Source of the DNA: Tanytarsus gracilentus
Taxonomy: Eukaryota > Arthropoda > Insecta > Diptera > Chironomidae
DNA: 64,000 nucleotides
NCBI GenBank assembly: GCA_038502055.1
Contig: JAXRKN010000040.1
Coordinates: forward strand, 3,348,001 to 3,412,000
Direction: 5' to 3'
The notes under the pieces were generated by a model. That model was not told the DNA's origin, searched no databases, and worked only from the letters and a program-made list of their open reading frames with translations. Of the stretch, positions 13,908 through 27,500 are shown piece after piece. The position numbers and the translations under genes are program-made. Position 1 is the stretch's first letter. Each line of letters begins with the position of its first letter.

Positions 13908-16900
13908 TGTTGAGTTTATATATTTAATTTAAGAATATAGTCTCGAATGTGTCTAGTCAAAATATGATGCTCGAGACGGAGAGTTTTCCACCATGTGATG
14001 AAAGTAAAAGTCGAAAATTTTACTATCACTGTCTGTGCTATTTTTCTCCCTCTCTCTCCGACTCTTTTATGTACAAATAATGTTATGTATGGATCTTCGT
14101 CGTGCTATTTTTTCCGGTAAGAACGAAGTGGTAGCTGGAGAAGATAAAATGAGGAAAAGTGTAAATGCCTTTTTCTTCGTGGAGGCTTTCTCTATGCTCG
14201 TCTCTTATAGTTCTCTCGATTGAAAACGAAACTATATTATTTTTTTGAAGCGTTGCTACTTATGCGCACCATGTGATAGCACAGATGATATTCTATTGTC
14301 ATAATGTATACTGCATATACTTTTTATTCTGTGTTATGTACACGGAAAATATACGGCACGATATTATACGAAAGAGAGTAAATTTTCTGTTTGATGAATC
14401 CACATATATTTTTTTTAAATATTCACGTTTAGTTATTTATCAAAACACCGAAAAACAAACAGCTGGAAATGTGTATTTTTATTATTTATTCTTGCTTAAT
14501 GCTTTCAAGTTATTTCATTTAATGGTTATTGCATAATAAAAATATCCAAATTACAATATTCTTTAATTAACTCTCAAAATAAAATGTTCGTATTGATATT
14601 TACTCTTTGTATTTATTTTCCTACAGTCGGGGACCCATTTATAAGATCTCTCTCTTTTTATTCATCTGTTTTTTTAATATCATTCGAGTCTCTTCCAATT
14701 TTATGCACAAAGTTCCACTTATGATTTGGTATTTTTTTTTATATTCCAAGAGTTTTTATTATTAAATTATGAAGAAACATTCAATTATAATTTGTGTGCA
14801 CAAAATATAGTTTTTTTATTATTTAAACTTGCATCGAGCACACTACACAATATAAACAGCAACTCACGTTGTTAGAGAGTTTTATAATTTTTCTCCTCCA
14901 TTTCAATTCATTAAATATTAAAATCGTAATATACCATCCAAACCGAATGACGAGTGAGGAAGAGATTATATTAAAACAATTTACATCGAGAATGAATTTC
15001 TTTAATTAAATATTTCTCAGATAATTAATTTTGTCTCTTCTTTCAATTCGTTCTTCTCTTCAGTTTCAATTTTTCTTCAACTTATTTTTATTCACGTAAA
15101 GTCTGAGTGCCAGTCTTCCCGCTTTTGTAATTGTTTCAATTTATTATTATTTTTATTACAGTTTATACATTTCAATAATAAATGTTTATTATTAGAGCCT
15201 CTTAAGCGCACAACGAGAGCGTCAAGAGCACAAAAACAGAACCGTATAAACCGAAATGCCGATGAAAACTGAAACAAGTACTCAACACGAGAAAAATTTC
15301 ATTCGCGCTTATAACGTAAGTCTCTCTCTATTGCATCCATGTGTGGGTGAGAGCGGCTTCCATACACGAGCAACGAGTAACCCTCCTCTGTCAACATCTA
15401 TACTTCGTACTATTATTAACTTGTAATATACAAATTTTTAAAACAAAAGGAATCATCATCACCAAAATGGTTAATCAATGATCGGTTTTGTTATCAAGCA
15501 ATTTTTCCAAATAAATGAATACCACTATTCAAAAAAGTTAAAATACTTGATGCTTAAAAGTAATCATGTACACACTTGATATTCTTTTTGTTTAATATTT
15601 AATGATACGTTTTCAGCTTTTTATGATTTTATTTTTACAAAAAAAATGTTGCGTTAAAATTTTAATAGTTCTTAAGTTTCTTTTTAATATTTTTTAATTA
15701 TTTAGCATCAACAGAAAAATCAATTTAAAACTTTAAAATTCTTTTAATATTTAGATTTTTTTAAGACCCAATAATTAATTCAAAAAAACATAAATCTAAC
15801 CTAATAATTAATCTTAAACATTATTTCTTCATCTTCCATTTATGTGCCTATAACACATGATTCTTTTTTGCTTACGACTTTTATTGTAGTTTCCGAGAGA
15901 GAATTTTTACCGACTTGATATTAATGAATATATTTCTTTCGGGAAATAACAGAGAAAATACTTCGGAGCATTTCGTGAGAGTAAAAAGAGAGCGGTGTAA
16001 TGTGAATGTATGTGTAATAGGGCGATAAGAGAGAGAGAAATAAGCAAAGAACATAAAAACAGCATAAAAACAAAAAACTGCACATTGATACATTGCAATT
16101 TTTATGTTTTCTGTTTCGTTTGTGTGTGTCTGCGAGTGCAAAACACGAAAATCGTGTGAGAAAACTATAGAATACATAAAAAAAATATGTATGGAAATTT
16201 TCCCCACCTTTAAAATTATTTTTTCCTTGCCCAGCCTCTTTACTCATTATTCAAAAGTTTTTTTTTTTCAACTAAATACTTTTTTATTCGGACTCGATAA
16301 TTATCATTTATTTTATATTCGTATGTGATGTTTATCTCACTTCGCACGTCTACCCTGTGTGTGCAGGTGAATACATACATCTTCTATACTTTGTATTAAA
16401 AATATGAGAGTCTCGCTTACAATCTTAATTACCTTGCATCATTGATCGTCGGATTTAATTGGCAAAATTTACAACTGTACGCAAAATAAAGAAAAAAAAG
16501 CTGGAAAAATAAAACAATAATAAAATTTCTACTGTTTTTATAATCTCAATGTGCAACGTAAGCTAAAACTTGTACACACTGCAGGGAACTTTTGCTATCA
16601 ATAACTGCAAAAGTTTTTTTTTGAAACTCTCAATAATTTTTATAACCACCTCATTGCAGTGAGTTATTGAGAATATAACAATACTGACGAGCGAATGGTG
16701 GCAAGAAAGGGAAAATAGAATTCTGCACATTATAATGTAGGGTTGATGGGAGAAATGAATTCAAATGTGAGCTAACAAGACTGAAGGTGGGATGAGAAAA
16801 TATGAAAATGTTGCAAACGGGTGAAAATTCTATCTTACTCATTTGGCCGAAGGAATGCATTATCGTGAAATCAAACACATTGCAATTTTCCCATGCAACT

Positions 16901-19900
16901 ATTTTTCAATTTGTTTAACTTTATCGCGCTTACAATTTTAGATGAAAGTTTTTAGGCGTTAAAAAATATTTTTTTAGACAAATTGTAACAAAGGCAAATT
17001 AAATCGTAATTTCAGTCATTAATAACTTAGAATTTAAATTTAAAATTCTTTTTCAATAATATTTTTTTCAAATTTTTAAAAATTTGTGTCCGAGCTCAAA
17101 GATTATGAAGAGGTTACTTCAACCTTGTTAATTTTCATACTCACTTTACATGATGAAAAATTACAAAATGCTATGAATTTTTTAAAATCTTGTAAAACTT
17201 GCAACTATCAATAAACATTTGCTTAATACCGATTACTTAGATAAGAATAAAATGTCATGTCAATATTAAAAAAAATTAAAAAATTTTTAAATCTAAAACT
17301 TGCGAAAAATAAAAAACAACACAAGACTCTATAAAAGAAAAGAATTTTTTCAAATTATTCGTACACACGTCGATGAGAGCTTCGAGACAAAATTGCATCA
17401 AAATTAAAATTTTTATTTAATTCAAAACATCCGCAGCGAATAAAAATTGAAAATGATTGGAAGTGAGTGCAATAGTGCAGTTAGGCAAAAATGCACACAC
17501 ATCTATTGATTTAATTTTCATATCCAATAGCCACCACTGAAGGGATATATCTACATCGTCAAATAGAAAATTCTTGTCTAAAATTGAATAGATATGGGAA
17601 AAGATACACCAACAATGCTATACGTGTATATTTTATGTTCTCTGTTTGGAGGCCTTTCGCTCTTGCTTTTGAATCCACATGCATATCTATCCGATTCTAG
17701 AGAGAATGTGCAACTATAATAATAGAATATTGTATGAAAGACAATAAAATATACAGCGAGAGAAAAAGAGATGGAGAGGAGTGATATGTATCTCAACAAA
17801 TGAGTCGAGGATGAGTTTTTGGGGTTGAAAGCTTGCAAATACAGAGTACAACTTGTTTTTGACTTCGTTTCACAAAAATATTTCGCATCTCCGTATGATA
17901 GCGTAGCACATATTGCTTCTGGGTGGATGCATACAAAGAAAAAGAGTGCAAAAAACATTTTTTATAGTTGTTAATGTTTCAAAGCCATATCAGTGATTTA
18001 TATTGCGTATTCTACTAAAAAGATGTTTGCTGGGCAAAATTACTTTCAAATAAATGCATGATTTTTATTTTTGCGCTATTTTTCGAACAAGTTGAATGTA
18101 AAAATTTAACTTTGAAAATTAAACATAAAAATTTCTGGTTGGTCTTTTCAAAAATTGCTGAATGATTCAGCAAAAATAAAAATTATGGAACTACATTAAA
18201 ATATTATTTTACCAAAATTTTTGGTTAACTGTTTGAAACTAAATTATTTCAAGGCATATGCTGAATGCATAAGATTTTATTTTTTAAAATTTAATTCTGT
18301 TTGAATAAAATTCTTAAAATTCATTGTCAACTTATCAACACAAAAACCTTAAAGACTTTTCGTGTCACAAATTTATGACATTCCAATTACATTTAAGCAA
18401 TGTATACTGAATGTGAAATTGGGCTTTGAAGAAAAAAATTATTGATTGCGAACGATTGTAAATTTTTTAAGGAATTTATATTTCGACTCTCGATGACAAA
18501 TCGATTTTAGTTATTTTCATTTTTGATAAGCTTTGTCATTGATATAAAAAAAGTTTGAATAACTTTTAATGAAAAAAAACCTTAAATTTTTAGAAATTGT
18601 AATTACAGATTAATTAAATATTTCCTCATGTATTATTATTATACATACCTCCGAAAATTTTTTAAAGCTGTTTCGTACCTATAAATTATTTAAATTATTC
18701 TCATCGAAAAAATTGCCCGATTTTTTTCTCTTTATAAAAGAGAATTTTTGCCTTGAGGTTATCAAGATGTCGATCAACAAAAAACGATGATATGCACCAT
18801 TTTGAAAAATATTATTTTGTATTTTTAAGATATTTAACATTATTATTCAAAAAAAATTAATAGCTTTAAATTAGATTGTTTTTAATAAAAATTCTGAGAA
18901 AAACCAATTAAGAAAATTGAGTGTGACATGCACTTTTTTGATTAACTTTTAGGAGTGAGTAATTTAGATGAGAATAAAAATTAAATAAGATCATGCGTAA
19001 GAATAAAAATGGGAGGATTGATTGAATTTTGGTTTTCCGCATTTCCATACCAACTCTGAACGACGTGAGAAAAAAGAGAGAGCGAGGAAAAAAAGTATAT
19101 GTGAAAACATACAAACGTTATTTAAATACATTTTCCCCGTCGACCACTACTTTATAAAAAAAATTGGGAGGTGTTTCATGACATTATTTTGTTTCAATCT
19201 TTTTACCTTTTTAAGAATTTTTCATGTTATAAAAATTTCATGTTCCTCTCCAATAAAAGCTTAAAAATTTAAAGATCTTTGAGACATATTTAAAATAAAT
19301 TGCAGTTCGGCGAGTTTACTTATTTGATTTTTAAATTTACTCAAACATTTCACGAATGTGATAGAACTTTTTTTTGCATATGATCAAATGCAATTATTTC
19401 TTTCTTCGCTTTTATTGATGAGCGTCCGAAGTTCTGTCCAATGAATGTGTACAGTGTCATAGGTCCATGCTTGAATTCAATTTTCATTTAAAAAGCTTCT
19501 ATGATAGATGAAGCAGGATGAAAATAATATGAGTGTGCTATGTACTCTCTTTTTCACTAGCACTGATGGAGGATTCAAATGCGAGCGGATAATAGAAGAG
19601 GAAAGTGCAAAAAATGTTTGAGTTTCCATAGCATTCAAAGCGCACAACGATATGCAGCGAGAACGAGATCTCTGTGTCCTTTTTTGACTTCAAAATATTT
19701 CTTTTTAAACGCTTGGTAAGAAAATAATTTGATTATGCTTTCTGCCATTTATGTAAAACCATATAAAAAGCTGTGTTAGTATTACTTTCAGTGGAAACTT
19801 AAGATATTATTTCTTTTAAGCGCTGAAATTCTAGGCCTTAAAGCATTTATATTTTTTTGTATTTATGCAATTTTTAACATACCTAAATAACTTTCAAGAG

Positions 19901-22324
19901 AAATTTTTATAATTTTAATTAGTTTTTTGCCATAAATTTTTTTTGTTGCGTCAGTAAGCGTTTGTGTGCATTATTATTAAGTTAAGCAAAGAATTAAATT
20001 TTTGTGAAAAATACTTATTCAAAAAAGTGCTTGATAAGTTTTAAGTCCTGGTTTCTTTTCATCAAAAACACATAATCCAAAACAGTGAGTTTTTTTCAAA
20101 AATATTTCGCATTCCATCACCAAACAAAACAAGTGCATTATTTTGATTTAGCAGTATACTGCAGTACCAAAAAATCAATTGCGTAAATGCATTGATGAAG
20201 ATAAAAAAAATTCATTCACATTTTTGATGATGATCTGACTTTTAAACGCAAATATGCTGCCACAACAAAATTTCCATTGTTGTGTGGTCACGGGACTCTT
20301 CAAAATGTTTGTCAATTATATGAAAAAAATAAATAAATTTTTCATTTAACTTTTTAAGACTGACATCAATTTTATTGATGTAAAGATTGCCAATTTAGTA
20401 ATTAAGTCACATTTTTCCAACCACGAAAAGTTAAATCCACAAAAGTTACCACTCTCTCACTATGTGTACTCGAATCGCTCTAAATCCACAGTAAACCACA
20501 GAATTAACTATCGAAAGCACCCACGGATTTATGTGCATTTACGAATGCATGCACGCTGCATTCATCAATTGAAAAACGCAATTCACACGCTTTTTTGCAC
20601 CAATGTCGCGTAAAATGATACCTCATGCTAGTTGCATCCACCACACTTGTTGCTTTTTTTGCACCCGCTGATAAAGTCATCCCACCCGTGACACGGTTTA
20701 AACACTCTTGCTTGACTTCATATTAAATTTTTCTGCCTTTTTTCTGATATTATTTTTATTTTATGCATTGCAATGCATTGTGACTCATAAATTAAGAAAG
20801 CTATAATCTGGTGTCGTTATTTTTTAAGTGGAAACTTTAAATTTTTTACAAACTCTTTAGAACCTGTCTATTTTAATTTGCACTTAAATTAAAAACGCAA
20901 AAAAATTCAAATAAAAATCATTTTTAAAAAGGCATTTGCAAAATTAAAAATGCGAGGACGCTTCAATATAGGGGTGAAATTCGCAATTTATGCGTAAAAA
21001 TTTTTGTTCGCTGTTTTCAACCCTTATTAGAAGATGAAACAATAAAAATTGACCATTGTTACTAAGAAATAAAATCTGTTTAAATTCTATGTCAAAATAC
21101 TTTTCTAAAATCAATTGTTAAAATTATTTTTCGAATAGAAAATTTCCATAAAGTTGAGTTTTTATTGAGAATTTGCTATAAAGCTAAAAAATGAAAGAAT
21201 TGTAACCTGCCAAATATAAATTTTTTAATTTAATTTTTGTTAGTGTAATTCATAAAATTTTAGATGCAATTTTAACTTTCAAACACACAAGACTATACAA
21301 AACATAAATTGCTAACTTTGTATATGTTAAAAATTGCAGGAAATATTTTCTTGTTAACCTTAGCGAACAAAATGCTATATTGCAAAAGCAACGTCCAGCA
21401 TGGAAAAATATAAAATAAATAAAGATTAAATTAAAAAATACATCGTATGATTTTTTGCTTCCTTTCGTTGGAATATTTTTTCGCTCCCTCATGTGCTGTT
21501 TCCTGTAATATCGATCTGTCGAAAAAAAAGTGAGTGTTAGAAAAAAATGCTGCTTTCATCCCCCTTTTAGTTCTTTTTAGTCTCTCTGTTTTTTACAGAG
21601 GAAAAAGCATCGAGAAATTAAAAATATCCAGCATATATGCATCATCTGAACATATCTCTGAACAGTTGTGTGTTTTTGAAACCCTTCTACATATATATAT
21701 GACTGTATATTTTTAATTTCGTATCATACATTTTCTCCATCGCGCGCTTTTGTGCATGAGGAACATCGGTGAATTCTCTGCCTCGCGTCACCATCTCGCT
21801 TGTTTTATCAACGGTGGACACTCATCCTCTCTACTGGACACAACCCCCGCACTCTCCTCCGTTTTCCATTTCTCACCCTCTAAGCAGTTATGTTTTTGAT
21901 GCTATACATTTTTTTTGTCGTCATCATCGTACTACTGCTGCTGCTGTTGCAAAGAGAAATGAACCTCCTCATCCTCTGTAATTTCTCGCGTTTACCTCCA
22001 CCAGAATATACGTACATACATTCTGAGTGAATGAGAGAGAGAAAAAATTATGTCCAATTTAATTTTTTCTCGCTATTCTGCCTACGCCGCGCTATGGGAG
22101 AACTCAATCCCTTACACACAACTTTTTCTCATCCTTTATGGTCACTTTATATGCGATTTTTTAAACTCGCCTTTTCTAAACTTACTTTTTTCATTTTTTT
22201 AGTCCACCAAGTGTGATGGACTTTAAATGCTCGATTTTCATTCAATGAAATGATTTTTAGCCCTGTTAAATAATTTTGAGATTTTACCAAGTATTTCATA
22301 TAAATTTTTTTATCTTGACTAACC
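13908..22324. other. bab upstream intergenic region
   Basis: About 8.4 kb with no supported gene. Just upstream of the bab start (14040-14065), and again around 15310-15330, 16030-16045 and 17755-17775, there are CT/GA-rich tracts of the kind bound by GAGA-type factors near fly promoters. Several frames of 60-126 codons occur on both strands, but they are low-complexity, overlap one another and lack splice context. Any 5' non-coding exon of bab should lie here, but none could be placed with confidence. Confidence 0.6.
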
Positions 22325-23157
22325 GAGTATGGTTCACCCATCCATAAGAATTTTCAACTCCTGGGAAATTCCCAACACCTGGGAAATTCCCAACTCCTGG
22401 GAAATTCCCAACACCTGGGAAATTCCCAACACCTGGGAAATTCCCAACTCCTGGGAAATTCCCAACACCTGGGAAATTCCCAACTCCTGGGAAATTCCCA
22501 ACTCCTGGGAAATTCCCAACTCCTGGGAAATTCCCAACTCCTGGGAAATTCCCAACACCTGGGAAATTCCCAACTCCTGGGAAATTCCCAACTCCTGGGA
22601 AATTCCCAACACCTGGGAAATTCCCAACACCAAGGAAATTCCCAACTCCTGGGAAATTCCCAACTCCTGGGAAATTCCCAACACCTGGGAAATTCCCAAC
22701 ACCAAGGAAATTCCCAACTCCTGGGAAATTCCCAACTCCTGGGAAATTTCCAACACCTGGGAAATTCCCAACTCCTGAGAAATTCCCAACACCTGGGAAA
22801 TTCCCAACTCCTGGGAAATTCCCAACTCCTGGGAAATTCCCAACTCCTGGGAAATTCCCAACTCCTGGGAAATTCCCAACTCCTGGGAAATTCCCAACAC
22901 CTGGGAAATTCCCAACACCTGGGAAATTCCCAACTCCTGGGAAATTCCCAACTCCTGGGAAATTCCCAACTCCTGGGAAATTCCCAACTACTGGAAAATT
23001 CCCAACTCTTGGGAAATTCCCAACTACAGGGAAATTCCCAACACCTGGGAAATTCCCAACACCTAGAAAATTCTGTTGAATATTTGTTGAAATTTATTTA
23101 ATGTAGAATTTCTGCAGGTTTTTTATAGAAATTCTGATGGATGGGTGATCAAGTCCC
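22325..23157. mobile_element. Non-autonomous element with inverted termini and internal minisatellite
   Basis: An 833-bp element flanked by a perfect 8-bp direct repeat GACTAACC (22317-22324 and 23158-23165), read as a target-site duplication. The left end GAGTATGGTTCACCCATCC and the reverse complement of the right end GGGACTTGATCACCCATCC are both 19 bp and agree at 13 positions, including the inner CACCCATCC. Inside the right end sits an AGAATTTCTGCAG motif. The core is a 39-copy minisatellite. No transposase is encoded. The same terminal pattern is found on the 35.6-kb foldback element, so both belong to one family. The superfamily is not certain; an 8-bp duplication is hAT-like, but foldback elements make 9-bp ones. 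Confidence 0.8.
22356..23074. repeat. 18-bp minisatellite of kappaB-like sites, 39 units
   Basis: Thirty-nine consecutive 18-bp units of the form AACtCCTGGGAAATTCCC (t alternating with a), plus a decayed fortieth. About 34 keep GGGAAATTCCC intact. The five clear exceptions have changes such as AAGGAAATTCCC, GGGAAATTTCC, GAGAAATTCCC or GGAAAATTCCC. That 11-mer is a perfect inverted repeat around one A:T pair and fits the Dorsal/Rel-type consensus GGGWDWWWCCM. The unit length is a multiple of three, so both strands stay open as six-residue repeat peptides (NSWEIP on plus), which is a by-product. Confidence 0.95.
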
Positions 23158-23165
23158 GACTAACC

Positions 23166-24542
23166 ATGTCTACATTTAAAAACTAAGCAAAATCTTAAAT
23201 TTTTTTAGATGATTCTTAATCTTTTAAAAGTTAATTCGAAACTTTCTGACGTAAATAAATCATTCAAAAATTTTAAAAATCTGATTTTTAAAAAAATTAT
23301 TTTGGTCTTCGATATTCATCTCCCACCTCCTCCTCCTCCTCGCATCGATGTTGAATTCAAATCAGCAAACGAAAAATTTCGACGCTTTTCTCCTGCATTT
23401 CCTCGTCGTATGTTCCGCAACTCTCTTTTTCTAGTGGGCTATAGAAAAAGTATAGAATTCGCAGGGCCTGCAATGTATGTGTGCGAAATGCGAAAAAAAT
23501 TGTGTACAATATTTTTTGTGCTCTATGCTTGATGCCTTTTCGCAATAAATGATTTTTCAGTTTTTTTCTCGCTTACTCTTCCTTCTTTTGCTCGCTCGCA
23601 TAAACTCACTCCTTTTCGTTTTCTACACTTCATATGCAATGTGTGTGTCTATAGCATTCGTAGGATGATCTAGGCAGTAACTGAAAATAGATGAATTTTC
23701 TCTTATATTTTGCGACGCATTGTAGCAAATAGCATAGTACGAGTAGAGTATGGCGCAATTAGGACGCCGTGGCTATGCATCAAAAGGGTGAAAAAACTCT
23801 CAAGTTGTTAAAATGCCTTTCTTAAAAATGCAAAAATGAAAATTAAACATTTTGTGTCACTTTACAATCGTTAATGTTTCTGCTTTGACGCTTTTTATTT
23901 TTTTCTTTTATCTTTACATTTCCTTTTTATACGAGGATTCTTGATTTTTTTAAATGTAGAAAAATTATTTTTTGATTAGTGGTTCCAAACAGTGTCGTGA
24001 TAAAAAAGTTTGACAAGAATTATAATTTTAAAAATTTCTGCATCAGTTAACATTTTTAATTATTAACACACTCTTTTAAAATGATCTGCAAAGCAATCAG
24101 TAATTATTCAGAGTATAGTATTAAGTGATCATTAACCTTCTCTCAAAAAATGATTGTAAAGCGGCATCTCTTAGTCATTTTTGTAAATTAAGTTGTGCAA
24201 TGCCTCTAGCGGTCGAATAAATTTTCTTTCTGAGACATTGAGCGAGTATTAATTGTTATGAATGAATTTAAAAATCGATAAACTTGGAATTATTAACTTT
24301 GATAAGTACTTTATTAAGTAGCTAGTAATTTTTGTAACATATTGATTTGTTTAAAATGTCTTTTGTCATAAGTCGAGAAATTTCTTTTATAAATTCGATG
24401 AAGCTCAAAAGTGATAAACTTGTCTTAGAGACGCTACACGATTTTAAGTAATATAATTCTTATCTCTTTACATAATTTGTTCTACTATTGCTTGTTCTCT
24501 CTAAAAAGTTTAAATTGACGTCGTTCTCAAAATGTAGAATTT
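23166..24542. other. Intergenic region between mobile element and Ndae1 3' end
   Basis: No gene supported. 23290-23780 is less AT-rich, with a short CTC run, and contains a frame with a proline run on plus that has no splice or domain support. The Ndae1 3' UTR (minus strand) should occupy the end nearest 24542. Confidence 0.6.
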
Positions 24543-27500
24543 TTAAGCGGCCAGTGGTGCCTGCTCATAAAAGTCAGGTTCGTCCTCAACATCATTTGCC
24601 TGACTTCCATCTAAAGCTCTCAACTCTAGTGGAGTGAAAATGCTCTCTAGCTGCTTACGAATTGGAACCATCATCATCAGAATGAATGGGAAAGCCAGAG
24701 AGAATTTTGAGGATTTAATGCCCCAAAGCATTGCAAGTGCAAGAATCTGCACGAAAGTAAAGGCATGCATTTTCCAGGTTGGTACACGGCGCACATAAGG
24801 TTCTTGTGGATGATGTTTCACTGGCATAAATATTAATCTCAATCTGTAAAAAGTTTTAATTTAAATAAATTGACAAAATTAGCTTGCATGATTATAACCT
24901 GTCAAAGAATTGCACGCCAAACATGCTGCAGATGCCCATGTATAAGAAGACTCCAAAAAGAACCGACATTGGAATTTGTTTGAGCAATGGAGCTGCAAAA
25001 ATTGACAAACCCACCATCAGTGATACGAAAAATCCAGACAAGCGTTGCTCTTTAATGTCTGCAATTTTAGGCGAATCTCCTGGCGCATGATTGCTGTTGA
25101 AAGAAGAATTTTATATAAATTTAAAATTAATTAAAATTTAAAACTTACGTCGACATAATTGTTACAGCAGACACATGAGTTACTGACCGAACTGTAGCCG
25201 CACAATGCCTTAAAAAAATTATAAGTATGAGATTTTTTTTCATGAACAAGTTAAAACTCACCATGGTAGACCAAAAAGGCCGCAAACAGAGTTGCAGAAG
25301 CAAAGCAAAACAATGTCCCAGTGAAGTCCGTTTCCTTTTTTGAGTCCTCGCTCTGGTTTTCCCACGATCAACTCAGAAATTTGGGTTTCCATGAATATCA
25401 AAATATAAACCAGTAAAGCTGGCACCAGTGCGCCAAAAGGCATCCATTTAGGAATAGACTCATCAGTCATCGAAATCAGCCAGCCACGACGTTCAGGATC
25501 ACTTGGACTCACTCCATCAGGAACATTCAACTTGTCGGTATAGACTTGCGAAACGGAATATGAGATAGCAACAAAAATGGCAATGGCAATTGGAACGCCA
25601 AAATCACCTAAAGCACGTCTTGCATTTCGTCCCAAGAACTTTGAGTTTCTGAAAATCTTCAAGCTGTATGCCAATGTGAAAGTTCCTAATGTCAGAAGGG
25701 TACACATAAGCGCAGTATTGGGTTGATTGAGTGGACCAAATTTATCCCATGGAATTAAAAGATTTGAGCCTTCCGTGAGTGCAGTCATAGCAGTTGTTAA
25801 TGCATCCGTAGCCGTTACATTTGAATCTAGTTCATTTAGGTTCTCGAGTGGAATTGGGGAAATTGTTGATGTGCCATTCTCCATATCCTTATAAACGTAC
25901 TCAGCATGTAAAGGATGTCGTTTAAACGTGACGACTAATTTTAATGCTGTCTCAACAATATAAATCAGTGTGATCAAAGCCGAGAATATTTCTTGAGTAA
26001 ATCGAGTAAAAAATCTCACGTAAACACTTCCTTCAAATGCAGCCATAGTTAATGCAATAGCCGAGAGCCAAAATCCAATATAAACTCGAATACTCAAAAA
26101 ACTGTATCCCATTGAATCGCAGAATTTTATAAGTGCTTCGTCAAAAAGAATCAATGGTCCTGTAGTGCCAACAAACACCAACGGTTGTGAAGCGAATGCA
26201 TGAAAAACCATTCCAACAAAACATGCTGAGACTAAAGTCTCGGATATTCCAACAAGCGACTGTGTTTTATCTCCAATCAATCCTCCAAATGTAATTGCTA
26301 TAAAAATTAAAATTATAGAAATATAAAAATACTTAAATTTCATCAAACCTGTTGCAAGTCCAGCAAAATAAAGGAAAAGTGTAGCAGCTAAAGTTTCGCT
26401 ATTCAAACCATCTTTAATGTCACTTTTGTACATGGGAATTCTTCGTTTCAAATCGTTGATCATGCCTCCAAAGAATCGACCAGTTTTTTTCAACGGATCA
26501 TCATGTGGAGGCTTTTTATCTGCTTCCTCTGCGGCTGCCAACAATTTCTTCTCTTCTTCACTGCTAAGAATGACATTTTCCTTCAATTTTTCCTCCGCAA
26601 TTGCTTTGTTCTTTCGATTTCGAATGTATTCATTTTTCTCTTTCAATTCCTCAAACGGTAAGAGATGTTCTTTGTCCCATTTTCCAGGTGGCAAAACTAT
26701 TGAATCGTCCAAAAATTCATTAATAGCAGAAAGCAACTCCTTTCGATCGTGTGCTCTATACGCAATGTTGTGGAAGTGTCTGTTTGACATCAGTGTGGCA
26801 ATCGAACGTCCGACTTCATGATAATCTAAACGTGATTTTTTTGGGCCGAGAAGAATAAAGAGGAAACGAACGGGAATTGGAACCTATGAAAATAGTTTTA
26901 ATATTTTTTTTTTTCATAAGAATTAAACTCAAATTTAACCTCTGTAATTCCTGGCATTGTAATTCCTTCTGCAAGTCTCACAAAAGCGATTGTTGGTTGT
27001 TCCAAGAAATCGACCGCACCAACCTTTACATAATCTTAAATTCATATAAATTCGTTTAATCAATTTTTAAGGCAGTCATACCAGGACAGTTGTAGCCTCG
27101 CTATTAGCGGGTATTCTATTTAAAATTGAATCCTTATGAAGCCTCTTTAAATCTTCTTGTGAAGAAGTGTAAGTTGTTTCCTCTTTCATCTCTATTTTTG
27201 TATCATTAGTGCTGCTGTTTCGCACAAGATGCGATCCATTGGCATCATTGCTGCCGAAAAAGCTTCGTTTGCGATCGTCACCGACATTCTTTAGAAAAAA
27301 ATTTAGGTTAAATTGAATTAAAATAAAGAAATCAAATATAATCTTAAGCAACTGAAAATATCAATCAATTAGACTAAATTTTTATAATAAAAGCAGCTTA
27401 AAGCGATGAAAGCAATTTTAAAATATACGAAAAAAACTAAAATTTATTAAGTTAAAAAAATTAAATTCAAGCAACAAAAAACTTTAAAAAAAAATCAAAA

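Noticed and set aside
15881..16328. Four overlapping frames of 63-108 codons on both strands
   Set aside because: Phe/Leu/Ser-rich, mutually overlapping, no splice or domain support; consistent with AT-rich non-coding DNA.
21769..21981. 70-codon Pro/His/Ser-rich frame on plus
   Set aside because: Derives from CT-rich and CTG/CTC low-complexity sequence; no homologue recognised.
22329..22987. Overlapping open frames of 149 and 217 codons on opposite strands made of six-residue repeats
   Set aside because: They exist only because the 18-bp minisatellite unit is a multiple of three without stops. No start context, splice sites or homology.
22356..23074. CRISPR-like array
   Set aside because: Units are directly contiguous with no unique spacers, and the context is an insect genome.
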